Of a stretch of 64,000 bases of DNA, positions 42,154-52,975 are shown in pieces. Source of the stretch: Actinomadura soli (GTDB lineage: Bacteria; Actinomycetota; Actinomycetes; Streptosporangiales; Streptosporangiaceae). Both the position numbers and the translations under genes were made by a program. The stretch's first letter is position 1. Every line of letters begins with the position of its first letter. The DNA lies in contig NZ_VCKW01000001.1 of NCBI RefSeq assembly GCF_005889715.1, positions 62,001-126,000 of the forward strand. The letters run 5' to 3'. The notes under the pieces were generated by a model. It was given only the letters and a program-made list of their open reading frames with translations, did no database searches and was not told where the DNA came from.

Positions 42154-45100
42154 GTGACCGACGACGTTCCCGCCGGGGGGACCGCCCCGCGGACCGATGC
42201 CTTCGCCGGGGGGACGCCCTCCGCTCCCCGCTTCAGCCTGGACGTCCGTCCGGGCAGCTTCTGGGAGCGGCTGGCCCCGACCGACCGGCAGGCCCTGCGC
42301 GCCATGGGCCGCCGCACCGACATCCCGCCCGGCGGCATGCTGTGCCACCAGGGGTCGGTCGCGCCCGCCGTGTACGTGGTGTTCAAGGCGTCGCCCCGCG
42401 CCGCCAGCAACGCCGTCGCCAAGGAGTTCGTGGACTCCAGCGACGGCGACGAGTCGATCATCGACCTGTTCGGCGCCGGGGACCTGGTCGGCGTCCTCGG
42501 CCCGTGGGGTCATCCGCAGCGCGGGACGGTCGCCGCGCTCGACCACGTCGCGGCCCTGCGGGTGGACCGCCGCAAGTTCCGCAGCCTGCTGGCCGCCAGC
42601 CCGCAGGTCGCCGAGGCGATGATGCACGCGATCTCCGAGAGCGTCACGTTCGGCGGGCGGCGGCACGCGGTGCGGGCGGCCGACCATCCGCAGCGGCTCG
42701 CCTACCACCTGCTGGAGCTGGCCCACCGGTTCGGCGAGCCCGCCCCCGGGCAGGGGACGCGGATCCCGCTGAAGCTCAGCCAGGCGGAGCTGGCGAACTG
42801 GGCGGGGATCTCGCGCGAGACGCTGGTGCGGTGGTTCCGGCTGTGGCGGGCCCGGGGGATCCTCGACCGCAGGCCGCGGCCGCTGACCGTCCTCGACACC
42901 GAGCGCCTGCGCCGCGCCGCGAGCCCCTGGGGGGACGAGTGGCCCGCCGTCGAACGCGAGCCCGCGCGGGAGCCCGAGACCGAGGCCGCCGCCGGGATCG
43001 CCGCCCGCGAGCCGGTGCGCCTGGCGGGCGGCGGGGCGCCGCAGGTCCTGCTGCCCGCCGACAACCCGTTCTTCGCGGGCCGCGCGATCAGCCTCGGGAA
43101 GCTGGACCTGCTGGTCGGCCAGTCGGAGTGGCCGCGCGCCGTGATCGTGCAGGGGATGGCCGGGGTCGGCAAGACCACGCTCGCGCTGCACTGGGCGCAC
43201 CGCGTCGTCGACCGGTTCCCCGACGGCGTCCTGTTCGCCGACCTGCGCGGCACGCGGCGCAGCCCCGTCACACCGGCCGAGGCGATGGGGCAGGTTCTGC
43301 GCGCGGCGGGCGTGCCCGGCGACCAGCTCCCGCGGACGGAGGCGGAGCTGGCGGCGCAGTGCCGCTCGCTGCTGGCCGACCGGCGGATGCTGCTGATCCT
43401 CGACAACGCGTCGCGGCCCGAGCAGATCAGGCCGCTTCTGGCCGCGGCGACGTCCGGGCTGGTCGTCGTGACGAGCCGGCGGCGGCTGCCCGACCTGCTC
43501 GAAGGCGCCGACATCCGGACGCTGGAGCTGCGCGAGATGGCGACGCAGGAGGCCGTCGACCTGATCTCCAACGTCCTCGGCCCGGGGGACGCCCGCGTCC
43601 GGGACGAGCACAAGGCGGTCGTGCGGCTCGCCCGCGAATGCGGGCACCTGCCGCTGGCGCTCGGCGTCATGGCGGGGCGGCTGGCGGAGAACCCCGGCGA
43701 GTCCATCGCCGCGACCGTCCGGCAGCTGGCCGAGCGGGACGCGCAGGACGCGCCGGGCCTGACGGGGGCCGGGCTGAGCGAGGGCGCCTCGCACGGCGCG
43801 TCCGGGCCGGGGCTGCAGGCCGTGCTCAGCCCCACCTTCGACGTCGCCTACCGCAGCCTGCGGGGCGACCAGCGGGAGGCGTTCCGCAGGCTCGGCCTCA
43901 TCACCGGCCCCGACTTCACCCCCGCCGCGCTCGCCGCCCTGCAGGACCGGACGGTCGACGAGGCCCGCGAATGCCTGGAGGGGCTCCGGCAGGCGTACCT
44001 CGTCCACGACGTCCGGCCGGGCCGCTACCGGATGCACGACCTGCTGCGCGAGTTCGCCCGCGAACGCGGCCTGCGGGAGGACTCCGACGGCGAGCTGATG
44101 GCGGCGCAGCGGCGGCTCCTTGCCGGATACCTCGCCGAGGCGCGCGGGGCGGGCGCGGCGCTGGCGATGCGGACCCGTCCGGCCGTGCACCGCGGGGAGG
44201 CGCGGAGCCGTTCGTCCACCGCCGCCGAGCGCGGGGCCGGGCTCGCCTGGTTCGAGTCCGAGCGGCGCAACCTCGTCGCCGCCGTGCACCAGGCCGCCCG
44301 GCTCGGCCTGCACCGGACGTGCTGGGAGCTCGCCGACGCGCTCTTCGACTTCCAGGAGTTCCGGCGCTACACCGAGGACAACATCGCCGTCCACCAGGCG
44401 GGCCTGCACGCGGCCCGCACCGAGGAGGACTGGGCGGCCGCGGCCGTCATGCTGCACAACCTCGCGATGGCGCACTTCGAGCTGGGCGGGTCCGTCCAGG
44501 CCATCGGGTACGGGGAGGACGCCCGGCGCGGGTTCCGGGCCGTCGACCCGCCCGACCGGTACGGGGAGGCGGTCACCCTCGCCACCCTCGCCGACGTGCA
44601 CGTGGCGCTCGGCCGCTACCTGACGGCCATCGAGCACGCCCGCCGCTCGCTGAGCATCCACGAGAAACTGCGCGACGAGGGCGGAGACCTGGGGGACGGG
44701 GGAGTCGCCAAGGGCCACGACACGCTCGCCCGCGCCCACCTGGGCCTCGGTGACTACGAGAAGGCCCTCGACCACGCCGCCAAGGCCCTGGGCGTGCGGC
44801 GCCGCGTCGACGACCAGCCGGGCGTGGCGGAGACGCTGCTCACCGTCGCGCAGGTCCACCGGCGGCAGGGGAACGTCCACGAGGCGGTGTCGCACGCGCT
44901 GGAAGCCCTCTACATCCGGCAGGAACTCGCCGACATGTACGGCGCCGCGCAGGCCCTGACGGAACTGGCGCGCATGAACGCCGCGCTCGGGCTGCGCGAC
45001 ATGGCGCAGCAGGACGCTGAACAGGCCCTGCGCACCTACCGGGCCCTGGGCGCACGCCACGGCGAGGCACGCACGCTGACCACGCTCGGCATGCTCATGT

Positions 45101-46035
45101 GCGACGCCACCCGGTTCGCGGAGGCGTTCACCTACTGCGGGCAGGCGCTGCGCCTGCACCGCGACACCAGCGACCGGCACGGCGAGGCGGAGGCGCTCGC
45201 GCAGATCGGGATCGTCCACTGGCGGCTCGGCCGGTACCGGGAGGCGCGCGAGCACCTGCTGCGCGCCGTGGAGATCCGCCGCGAGATCGGCGACCAGCAC
45301 GGCGAGGCCCACGACCTGGAGCACCTGTCGGTGGTCATGCGCCGCCTCAGCCGCCACCAGGAGGCGTTCGTCCTCGGCCTGGAGGCCCTCGACCTGTGGC
45401 ACCAGCTCGGCGCGCAGGGCGGGCTGGCCGGGACGCTCGGCAGCCTGGCCCGCACGTACTCCCACCTGGGCCTGCCCGAGGACGCCGAGCGCGCCGCGCG
45501 GCAGGCGCTGAAGATCCGCGAGGACGGCGGCGACTGGTACGGCCTCGGCGTCGGCAAGGACACCCTCGCCGCCGTGCTCCGCCGCGCCGGACGTCCCGAG
45601 GAGGCCCTGGAACGGGAGCTGGAGGCGGTGCAGTACCTCAGCGAGGTCGGCGACCGGCACTCCGAGGGCACCGCGCTCGTCCACCTCGCCGTGATCCACC
45701 TCGACCTGGGCCACGCCGACCAGGCCCTGGAGACCGGGCGGCGTGCCCTCGACCTGGCGACCGAGCTCGGCGACACCCGCGAGCAGGCGTACGCGCTGCA
45801 CACCATGGCCCGCGCCTCGCAGCTGCTCGGCAAGCACGCCCGCGCCGCCGAGCACGTGAACGCCGAGATCGTCATCCGCCGCGACATGGACGACCAGCGG
45901 GGCCTGCGGCGGGCGCTGGAACTGCTGCGCGACTCCCATCTCGCGCTCGGCGACCGGGCCGCGGCGGACGACTGCGTCCGCCGCGTCCGCGCCCTCGACA
46001 GCTGGCTCGAATCCGATCGGTCACTCGACGTGTGA
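42154..46035 (+). CDS. Crp-type sensor/HTH fused to NB-ARC STAND NTPase and TPR array
   Basis: A 1293-residue protein with an unusual order. Residues ~40-165 are a cyclic-nucleotide-binding-like domain and ~205-240 a Crp-type HTH (LSQAELANWAGISRETLVRW). After a linker (~265-300), an NB-ARC NTPase has Walker A GMAGVGKTT at 334-342 and Walker B RMLLILDNAS near 412. Next come a winged-helix-like region with MHDLLREFARERG near 627 and about twelve TPRs from ~745 to the end. The layout is that of SARP/AfsR-like STAND regulators, but with Crp in place of SARP. In the phosphate-binding cassette the usual Glu is Val114 (GDLVGVLGPW), so canonical cAMP binding is doubtful. GGGAGGG lies 7 nt before the GTG. 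No target operon is obvious. Confidence 0.88.
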   Translation: MTDDVPAGGTAPRTDAFAGGTPSAPRFSLDVRPGSFWERLAPTDRQALRAMGRRTDIPPGGMLCHQGSVAPAVYVVFKASPRAASNAVAKEFVDSSDGDESIIDLFGAGDLVGVLGPWGHPQRGTVAALDHVAALRVDRRKFRSLLAASPQVAEAMMHAISESVTFGGRRHAVRAADHPQRLAYHLLELAHRFGEPAPGQGTRIPLKLSQAELANWAGISRETLVRWFRLWRARGILDRRPRPLTVLDTERLRRAASPWGDEWPAVEREPAREPETEAAAGIAAREPVRLAGGGAPQVLLPADNPFFAGRAISLGKLDLLVGQSEWPRAVIVQGMAGVGKTTLALHWAHRVVDRFPDGVLFADLRGTRRSPVTPAEAMGQVLRAAGVPGDQLPRTEAELAAQCRSLLADRRMLLILDNASRPEQIRPLLAAATSGLVVVTSRRRLPDLLEGADIRTLELREMATQEAVDLISNVLGPGDARVRDEHKAVVRLARECGHLPLALGVMAGRLAENPGESIAATVRQLAERDAQDAPGLTGAGLSEGASHGASGPGLQAVLSPTFDVAYRSLRGDQREAFRRLGLITGPDFTPAALAALQDRTVDEARECLEGLRQAYLVHDVRPGRYRMHDLLREFARERGLREDSDGELMAAQRRLLAGYLAEARGAGAALAMRTRPAVHRGEARSRSSTAAERGAGLAWFESERRNLVAAVHQAARLGLHRTCWELADALFDFQEFRRYTEDNIAVHQAGLHAARTEEDWAAAAVMLHNLAMAHFELGGSVQAIGYGEDARRGFRAVDPPDRYGEAVTLATLADVHVALGRYLTAIEHARRSLSIHEKLRDEGGDLGDGGVAKGHDTLARAHLGLGDYEKALDHAAKALGVRRRVDDQPGVAETLLTVAQVHRRQGNVHEAVSHALEALYIRQELADMYGAAQALTELARMNAALGLRDMAQQDAEQALRTYRALGARHGEARTLTTLGMLMCDATRFAEAFTYCGQALRLHRDTSDRHGEAEALAQIGIVHWRLGRYREAREHLLRAVEIRREIGDQHGEAHDLEHLSVVMRRLSRHQEAFVLGLEALDLWHQLGAQGGLAGTLGSLARTYSHLGLPEDAERAARQALKIREDGGDWYGLGVGKDTLAAVLRRAGRPEEALERELEAVQYLSEVGDRHSEGTALVHLAVIHLDLGHADQALETGRRALDLATELGDTREQAYALHTMARASQLLGKHARAAEHVNAEIVIRRDMDDQRGLRRALELLRDSHLALGDRAAADDCVRRVRALDSWLESDRSLDV

Positions 46036-46067
46036 CATAAGACCTGACGACGTGTGACATAAGACCT
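46026..46067 (+). repeat. Tandem 20-bp direct repeat spanning the Crp-STAND stop
   Basis: CGACGTGTGACATAAGACCT occurs at 46026-46045 and again, identical, at 46048-46067, a 22-bp period (two helix turns). The first copy supplies the last codons and TGA of the giant gene. Each copy holds TGTGA, the Crp half-site word. It stands 132 bp upstream of the second Crp gene. Confidence 0.85.
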
Positions 46068-46142
46068 ACTCCATCGGCGCAGCGCCGCGTTCACTGGACC
46101 GTGACGGACCGCGCGGGACCCTGTCCAGGACAGCTCTTGCCG

Positions 46143-46165
46143 GAGGGTGTGGGGGCCGCCCCACA
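46143..46165 (+). repeat. G-rich hairpin repeat, copy 6
   Basis: GGAGGG leader, then TGTGGGG-GCCG-CCCCACA, a perfect 7-bp stem, between the direct repeat and the start of the second Crp gene. Confidence 0.75.
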
Positions 46166-46198
46166 AGAGACAGGCCCGGGTTCGGCGGAGGAGGCGAG

Positions 46199-46945
46199 AT
46201 GGAGACCACCCGGTTCTGGGACGCGCTGCCCGCGCGCGCCCGGGAGGCGCTGCTGCGGGCCGGCGCCCCGGTGGTGATCAAGCCTGGCGCGTTCCTCATG
46301 CGCGAGCACACCCGCGCCTCCCAGGTCTTCGTGCTGCGCGCCGGCGCCGTGAAGGTGTGGGTGGACCGCGACGGCGACATGGCCATCCTCGACATCCTCG
46401 GCCCCGGTGACCTGGTCGGGGAGATGGAGGCGGTGGACGGCGGCGTCCGGCACGCCAACGTCGAGGCGGTGACCCGCGTCGAGGCGCTCGTGCTGCCCGC
46501 CGCACGGTTCCGCAACGTCCTCGACGCCCATCCCGGCTCGGTGTGGGCGGTCGCCGCCGTCCTGTCCGAGCGGCTGCGCGACTCCAACGACATGCGCGTC
46601 GCCCACTTCCCCGACGACCCCGAGCGGCGCCTCGCGACCCGGCTGCTGCGCCTGGTGTCGCGCTTCGGCTCCCCGGTCAAGGAGGAGCAGGAACGCGCGG
46701 ACGGCCCCGCGGGCCCCGGCGGCGCCCTCACCGAGCCGGACGCCGTGCTGGACGAGGGCGGCGTCCAGGTCAGGGTCCCCGTCTCCCAGCAGGACCTCGG
46801 CCGCTGGGCCGGGATGGGCCGCCGGAAGGTCGCGCAGATCCTCGCCGCGGAACCCGTCCGCGGCGGGCTCACCGTCGCCCGCAACTCGATCGTCGTCCGC
46901 TCCGTCGACGCCCTGCACCGGCTCGCGGGCCACGACACGGACTAG
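46199..46945 (+). CDS. Crp/Fnr-family regulator
   Basis: A 248-residue Crp-type regulator. The effector domain (about 1-115) contains ILGPGDLVGEMEAVDGG. Here Glu75 and Arg84 of the phosphate-binding cassette are kept, with spacing one shorter than in E. coli Crp and His instead of Ser after the Arg. The C-terminal HTH is VPVSQQDLGRWAGMGRRKVAQIL near residues 190-212. A Gly/Pro-rich insert (about 160-175) separates the two. GGAGGAGG is just upstream. It follows the Crp-STAND gene in the same direction and may act on the same targets. Confidence 0.88.
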   Translation: METTRFWDALPARAREALLRAGAPVVIKPGAFLMREHTRASQVFVLRAGAVKVWVDRDGDMAILDILGPGDLVGEMEAVDGGVRHANVEAVTRVEALVLPAARFRNVLDAHPGSVWAVAAVLSERLRDSNDMRVAHFPDDPERRLATRLLRLVSRFGSPVKEEQERADGPAGPGGALTEPDAVLDEGGVQVRVPVSQQDLGRWAGMGRRKVAQILAAEPVRGGLTVARNSIVVRSVDALHRLAGHDTD

Positions 46946-46948
46946 GAG

Positions 46949-47695
46949 CTAGAAACCCGCGGTCTCGTGCGGCCAGGGCGGCGGCACCGGCAGCCGCCCG
47001 TCCGGGCGGAGGCTGACGCCGACGCCGTCGGAACGGCCGCTCAGCCAGCCGAGCAGCGCCCGCCCTGACCCCGACGCCTCCGGCCCGCCGGGCGCCCAGC
47101 CCAGATCGGCGGACTCGCCGGAGTCGGTCGCGGTGATCCGGTGCCCGGCGAGCTCGCCGCGCAGCTTCGCGGGCAGCGCGGCCATGTCCGTCAGCGTCCT
47201 GCCGAGCGCCCACCGGACGTAGGGCTCCGGCCAGTCGGCGGGCCCGTACCCGGCGGCGAGGTCGACGTGGTGCGCCTCCACCTCGTGCCAGCGCCGGTAC
47301 AGCACGTACCAGGCCGGATGCGGCCAGCCCTGCATCGCCGTCACCTGCGCGTTCCACGCGTCCTCGGGCATCGTGCGCGCCTGCTCGGCGAACCGCGCCG
47401 CCGTCGCGCGGACGTCCTCGATCAGCTCGTCGCGCCCGCGTCCGGCGCCCGCGTCCAGATCGGCGTTGCGGGCCTCCAGGCTCGGGTACTGCGGGATCTT
47501 CACGCCCGTCCGCGCCCATTCGAGCAGGTTCCACAGCGAGTCGGCGTTGCGGGCGATATGGGCGGCGACATGGCCGCGGCTCCACCCCGGCAGCGCCGAC
47601 GGAGCCCGCAGATCCCGGTCGCTGAGCCCCGACAGCGTGCCGATGATCCGTTCCACGCCCGGATCCAGCTCGTCGATGACCTCGCGCCAAGCCAT
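46949..47695 (-). CDS. Maleylpyruvate isomerase family, mycothiol-dependent (DinB-like)
   Basis: A 248-residue protein of the DinB/MDMPI superfamily. The N-terminal helix bundle has LPGWSRGHVAAHIARNADSL near residues 46-65 with metal-binding His residues, and RRWHEVEAHHVDLAAGY near 145-161 with the other His ligands. The C-terminal half is the MDMPI-type domain. Such enzymes use mycothiol as thiol cofactor or transfer it to substrates. GAGGGAGGGG precedes the ATG at 47695. Convergent with the Crp gene; the stops are 3 nt apart. Confidence 0.82.
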   Translation of the reverse strand: MAWREVIDELDPGVERIIGTLSGLSDRDLRAPSALPGWSRGHVAAHIARNADSLWNLLEWARTGVKIPQYPSLEARNADLDAGAGRGRDELIEDVRATAARFAEQARTMPEDAWNAQVTAMQGWPHPAWYVLYRRWHEVEAHHVDLAAGYGPADWPEPYVRWALGRTLTDMAALPAKLRGELAGHRITATDSGESADLGWAPGGPEASGSGRALLGWLSGRSDGVGVSLRPDGRLPVPPPWPHETAGF

Positions 47696-47755
47696 GAGAC
47701 CCCTCCCTCGCCCAAAAAGAGCCTCCATCCTGTCGCACGCCTCCGCTCCGTGTCA

Positions 47756-47761
47756 CACAAT
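47756..47761 (+). promoter_or_regulatory. Predicted leaderless -10 (CACAAT, 7 nt before ATG)
   Basis: CACAAT then GGCGATC and the ATG at 47769, chosen over the ATG at 47760 that lies inside the hexamer. Confidence 0.4.
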
Positions 47762-47768
47762 GGCGATC

Positions 47769-48560
47769 ATGGAGCTTCCGATCTGCCTGACCTGCGGCGT
47801 CCAGTACGCCGGGCCCCGCCCCGACTGCCCGATCTGCGAGGACGAGCGCCAGTACGTCGGCTGGGACGGCCAGCGCTGGACGACCCTGGACGCGCTGCGC
47901 GCCGACCACCGCGGCCGGGTCGCCGAGGAGGGCCCGGACGTCGTCGGGATCGGCTGCGAGCCGTCCACCGCCATCGGCCAGCGGGCGCTGCTGCTGCGGG
48001 CGCCGTCGGGCAACGTCCTCTGGGACTCGATCACCTACCTCGACGAGGACCTGATCCGCCAGGTCGAGGACCTCGGCGGCATCTCCGCCATCGCGATCAG
48101 CCACCCGCACTTCTACGGCAGCATGATCGAGTGGGCGCACGCGTTCGACGCGCCCGTCTACATCCACGAGGCCGACCGCCGCTGGGTGGCCCGGCCCGAC
48201 GACGCCGTCGTCCACTGGACGGGCGACACCCACGAGCTGGCGGACGGCCTCACGCTCATCAACGCTGGCGTCCACTTCGACGGCGGCCAGGTCCTGCACT
48301 GGCGCGAGGCCCGCGCGGTGTTCTCCGGCGACATCCTCCAGGTCGTCAACGACCGCGACTGGGTCAGCTTCATGTACAGCTACCCGAACTACATCCCGGA
48401 GCGGCCCCGCACGGTCCGCCGTGCCCTGCGCCTTCTGGAGCCCTACGACTTCGACCGCGTCTACGGCGCCTGGTGGAAGAAAATCGTCTATACGGACGGC
48501 AAGCAGGCCGTCCGCCGCTCCGCCGACCGCTACCTCGATCACGCCCTCGACGACGAATAA
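47769..48560 (+). CDS. MBL-fold protein with N-terminal zinc ribbon and degenerate metal motif
   Basis: A 263-residue protein. The first ~25 residues hold two CxxC pairs (CLTCGVQYAGPRPDCPIC), a zinc ribbon. The remainder has the MBL fold, but the usual HxHxDH is ISHPHFYGSM: Asp and the third His are replaced by Tyr and Gly. Later positions VFSGDILQVVNDRDW and NAGVHFDGG are partly kept. Loss of the second metal ligands suggests altered or lost hydrolase activity. Divergent from the mycothiol-dependent enzyme with 73 bp between. Function unknown. Confidence 0.78.
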   Translation: MELPICLTCGVQYAGPRPDCPICEDERQYVGWDGQRWTTLDALRADHRGRVAEEGPDVVGIGCEPSTAIGQRALLLRAPSGNVLWDSITYLDEDLIRQVEDLGGISAIAISHPHFYGSMIEWAHAFDAPVYIHEADRRWVARPDDAVVHWTGDTHELADGLTLINAGVHFDGGQVLHWREARAVFSGDILQVVNDRDWVSFMYSYPNYIPERPRTVRRALRLLEPYDFDRVYGAWWKKIVYTDGKQAVRRSADRYLDHALDDE

Positions 48561-48604
48561 ATCACACGCGTGACCCGGACGGGCGTTCCGGTGGCGGGTG
48601 GTGT

Positions 48605-48620
48605 TCGAACACGTGTACGG
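48605..48620. promoter_or_regulatory. LexA/SOS-box candidate upstream of uvrA
   Basis: TCGAAC-ACGT-GTACGG matches the actinobacterial SOS box TCGAACNNNNGTTCGA in 10 of 12 defined positions. It is 159 bp upstream of uvrA, a gene commonly under LexA control. A hairpin CCGCCC-GGAC-GGGCGG follows at 48631-48646. Confidence 0.6.
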
Positions 48621-48778
48621 TGCGAGAGTGCCGCCCGGACGGGCGGGGAGCATCGTGAAATGCGGCGGCGACCGCCGCTGTTATGGCCTCGGGGGATTCT
48701 GTCGTACCCCCTGGCTAGCCTTGAGACCGACGTGTCTCTCCCCATCGCCGCGCCCAGAAGAGGAACCGGAAGAACGCC

Positions 48779-51616
<2,838 letters not shown>

Positions 51617-51955
51617 CCGGTTCGGCACCCGCCGGAAATTGCCCCCGGATTCGCTGAACCATCCGGGTGGGCGGAGCCGTGTTGTGGGTGAGGCGCCGAA
51701 AGGCGCGTCCTCGCCGCCGCGGACCGGGGGACCGCGGCGCGAGCGCCTTCCGAGGCGGGACCGGCCGGGCCGGCGGCGTGCGGGGACACCCCCGCGGGCA
51801 GGGACGCCGCGGGCCCGGTCCGCCGTTCCAGGCCCCTTCCGGTCAAGGGGGAGGGGCCTCCAGGGCATCGGCCGGAGGCTCCGCCCGTGTCCGAGTGAGC
51901 GCCCGTGGGCGGGTCGCCGCAGGTCCCGGGGCCGCCGTCCAGGATCATGGACCGC
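51617..51955. other. Intergenic region after uvrA with a strong hairpin
   Basis: No gene seen in 339 bp of very GC-rich sequence. A near-perfect hairpin of 11 pairs (one G-U) with an 8-nt loop spans 51830-51859, with outer arms AGGCCCCT and AGGGGCCT. Lacking a U-tract, it may be a terminator of the actinomycete I-shaped type or part of the leader of the Rieske gene. Confidence 0.5.
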
Positions 51956-52357
51956 ATGACAGACGCAGAGGGGATCGGCCGCCGCACGGTGCTGTGCGGC
52001 GCCGGAGTCGTCGGCGCCGCCGCCCTGGCCGGGTGCGGCGGCGGGGAGAAGTCGGCCGAGGAGCTCAAGGGCAAGGAGGTCGCGAAGGCCGCCGACGTCC
52101 CGGTCGGCGGCGGGAAGATCAACGCGACGGAGAAGATCGTGGTGACGCAGCCGGCGCAGGGCGTCTTCAAGGCGTTCACGGCGGTGTGCACGCACCAGGG
52201 CTGCACCGTGGGCGGGGTGTCCAACGGCGTGATCACGTGCGACTGCCACGGCAGCGAGTTCGCGGTCGCGGACGGGGCGGTGCGGCGCGGCCCGGCGGAC
52301 AAGCCGCTGAAGGAGTATCCGGTGCAGGTCAGGGGCGGCGGGATCGTCGTCACCTGA
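51956..52357 (+). CDS. Tat-exported Rieske [2Fe-2S] lipoprotein (first of two)
   Basis: A 133-residue Rieske protein. The N-terminus has a twin-arginine signal (GRRTVLCGAGVVGAAALAGC) ending in a lipobox, LAGC, so it should be exported folded and lipid-anchored. The cluster-binding motifs are CTHQGC and CDCHGS, both complete. It is too short for the cytochrome bc1 Rieske subunit and its redox partner is unknown. An in-frame ATG at 51947 is an alternative start. Followed by a paralogue 102 bp downstream. Confidence 0.85.
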   Translation: MTDAEGIGRRTVLCGAGVVGAAALAGCGGGEKSAEELKGKEVAKAADVPVGGGKINATEKIVVTQPAQGVFKAFTAVCTHQGCTVGGVSNGVITCDCHGSEFAVADGAVRRGPADKPLKEYPVQVRGGGIVVT

Positions 52358-52459
52358 CCGTCCGGCGCCCGCCGAACTGGTTCGGAATTGAACCATCGCG
52401 GTCGCGCGTACGTGCTTCCTGGTGACGTACGGGAATCGAGATGTCACCGGAGGGCGAGC

Positions 52460-52975
52460 ATGCCAGAGGGGTCCGAGACGCGACTGGACGGGGCGGAGCA
52501 GGCGCCGGGGGGCACGGCGGCCGGGGGCGGCACCCGCAGAGGACTGCTCATCGGAGCGGGCCTCGCGGGCGTCGCCGGGCTGGCGGCGGCCTGCGGCGGT
52601 TCCGGCGACGACGACGCGGGCGGCTCGGCGGACACCGGCACGGGCGGCGGCTCCGGCGGGGGCCAGGAGACCGGCGGCTCCGGCGGGGGCACGGCGCTGG
52701 CCGCGGCCGCCGACATCCCGGTCGGCGGCGGCAAGGTCTTCAAGGACGCCAAGGTCGTGGTGTGCCAGCCGTCGCAGGGCGAGTTCAAGGCGTTCTCGGC
52801 CGCCTGCACGCACCGTGGCTGCGCCGTCGGCTCGGTGTCCGGCGGCACGATCAACTGCCACTGCCACGGCAGCAAGTTCAAGATCACCGACGGTTCGGTG
52901 GCGAACCCGCCCGCGGACGAGCCGCTGGAGGAGAAGAAGATCAACGTTCAGGGCGGGCAGATCATGCTCGCCTGA
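52460..52975 (+). CDS. Tat-exported Rieske [2Fe-2S] lipoprotein (second of two)
   Basis: A 171-residue paralogue of the preceding gene: Tat signal [21 protein letters not shown] with lipobox, then a ~40-residue Gly/Ser/Asp linker that the first copy lacks. The Rieske domain has CTHRGC and CHCHGS. The shared block [16 protein letters not shown] shows common origin. GGAGG is 6 nt before the ATG. The 3' end overlaps the convergent channel gene by 14 bp. Confidence 0.87.
   Translation: MPEGSETRLDGAEQAPGGTAAGGGTRRGLLIGAGLAGVAGLAAACGGSGDDDAGGSADTGTGGGSGGGQETGGSGGGTALAAAADIPVGGGKVFKDAKVVVCQPSQGEFKAFSAACTHRGCAVGSVSGGTINCHCHGSKFKITDGSVANPPADEPLEEKKINVQGGQIMLA

Noticed and set aside
41866-45939. Minus-strand open frame of ~1350 codons opposite the Crp-STAND gene
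   Set aside because: Shadow of the third-position GC bias; no domain and composition unlike any protein family.
41658-46035. Complete Pycsar anti-phage system
   Set aside because: No uridylate/cytidylate cyclase gene is near, and the effector similarity rests on topology only; reported as a hypothesis rather than an assignment.
52384-52409. SigR-type promoter before the second Rieske gene
   Set aside because: GGAAT is present but the -10 at 18 nt reads CGT rather than GTT.
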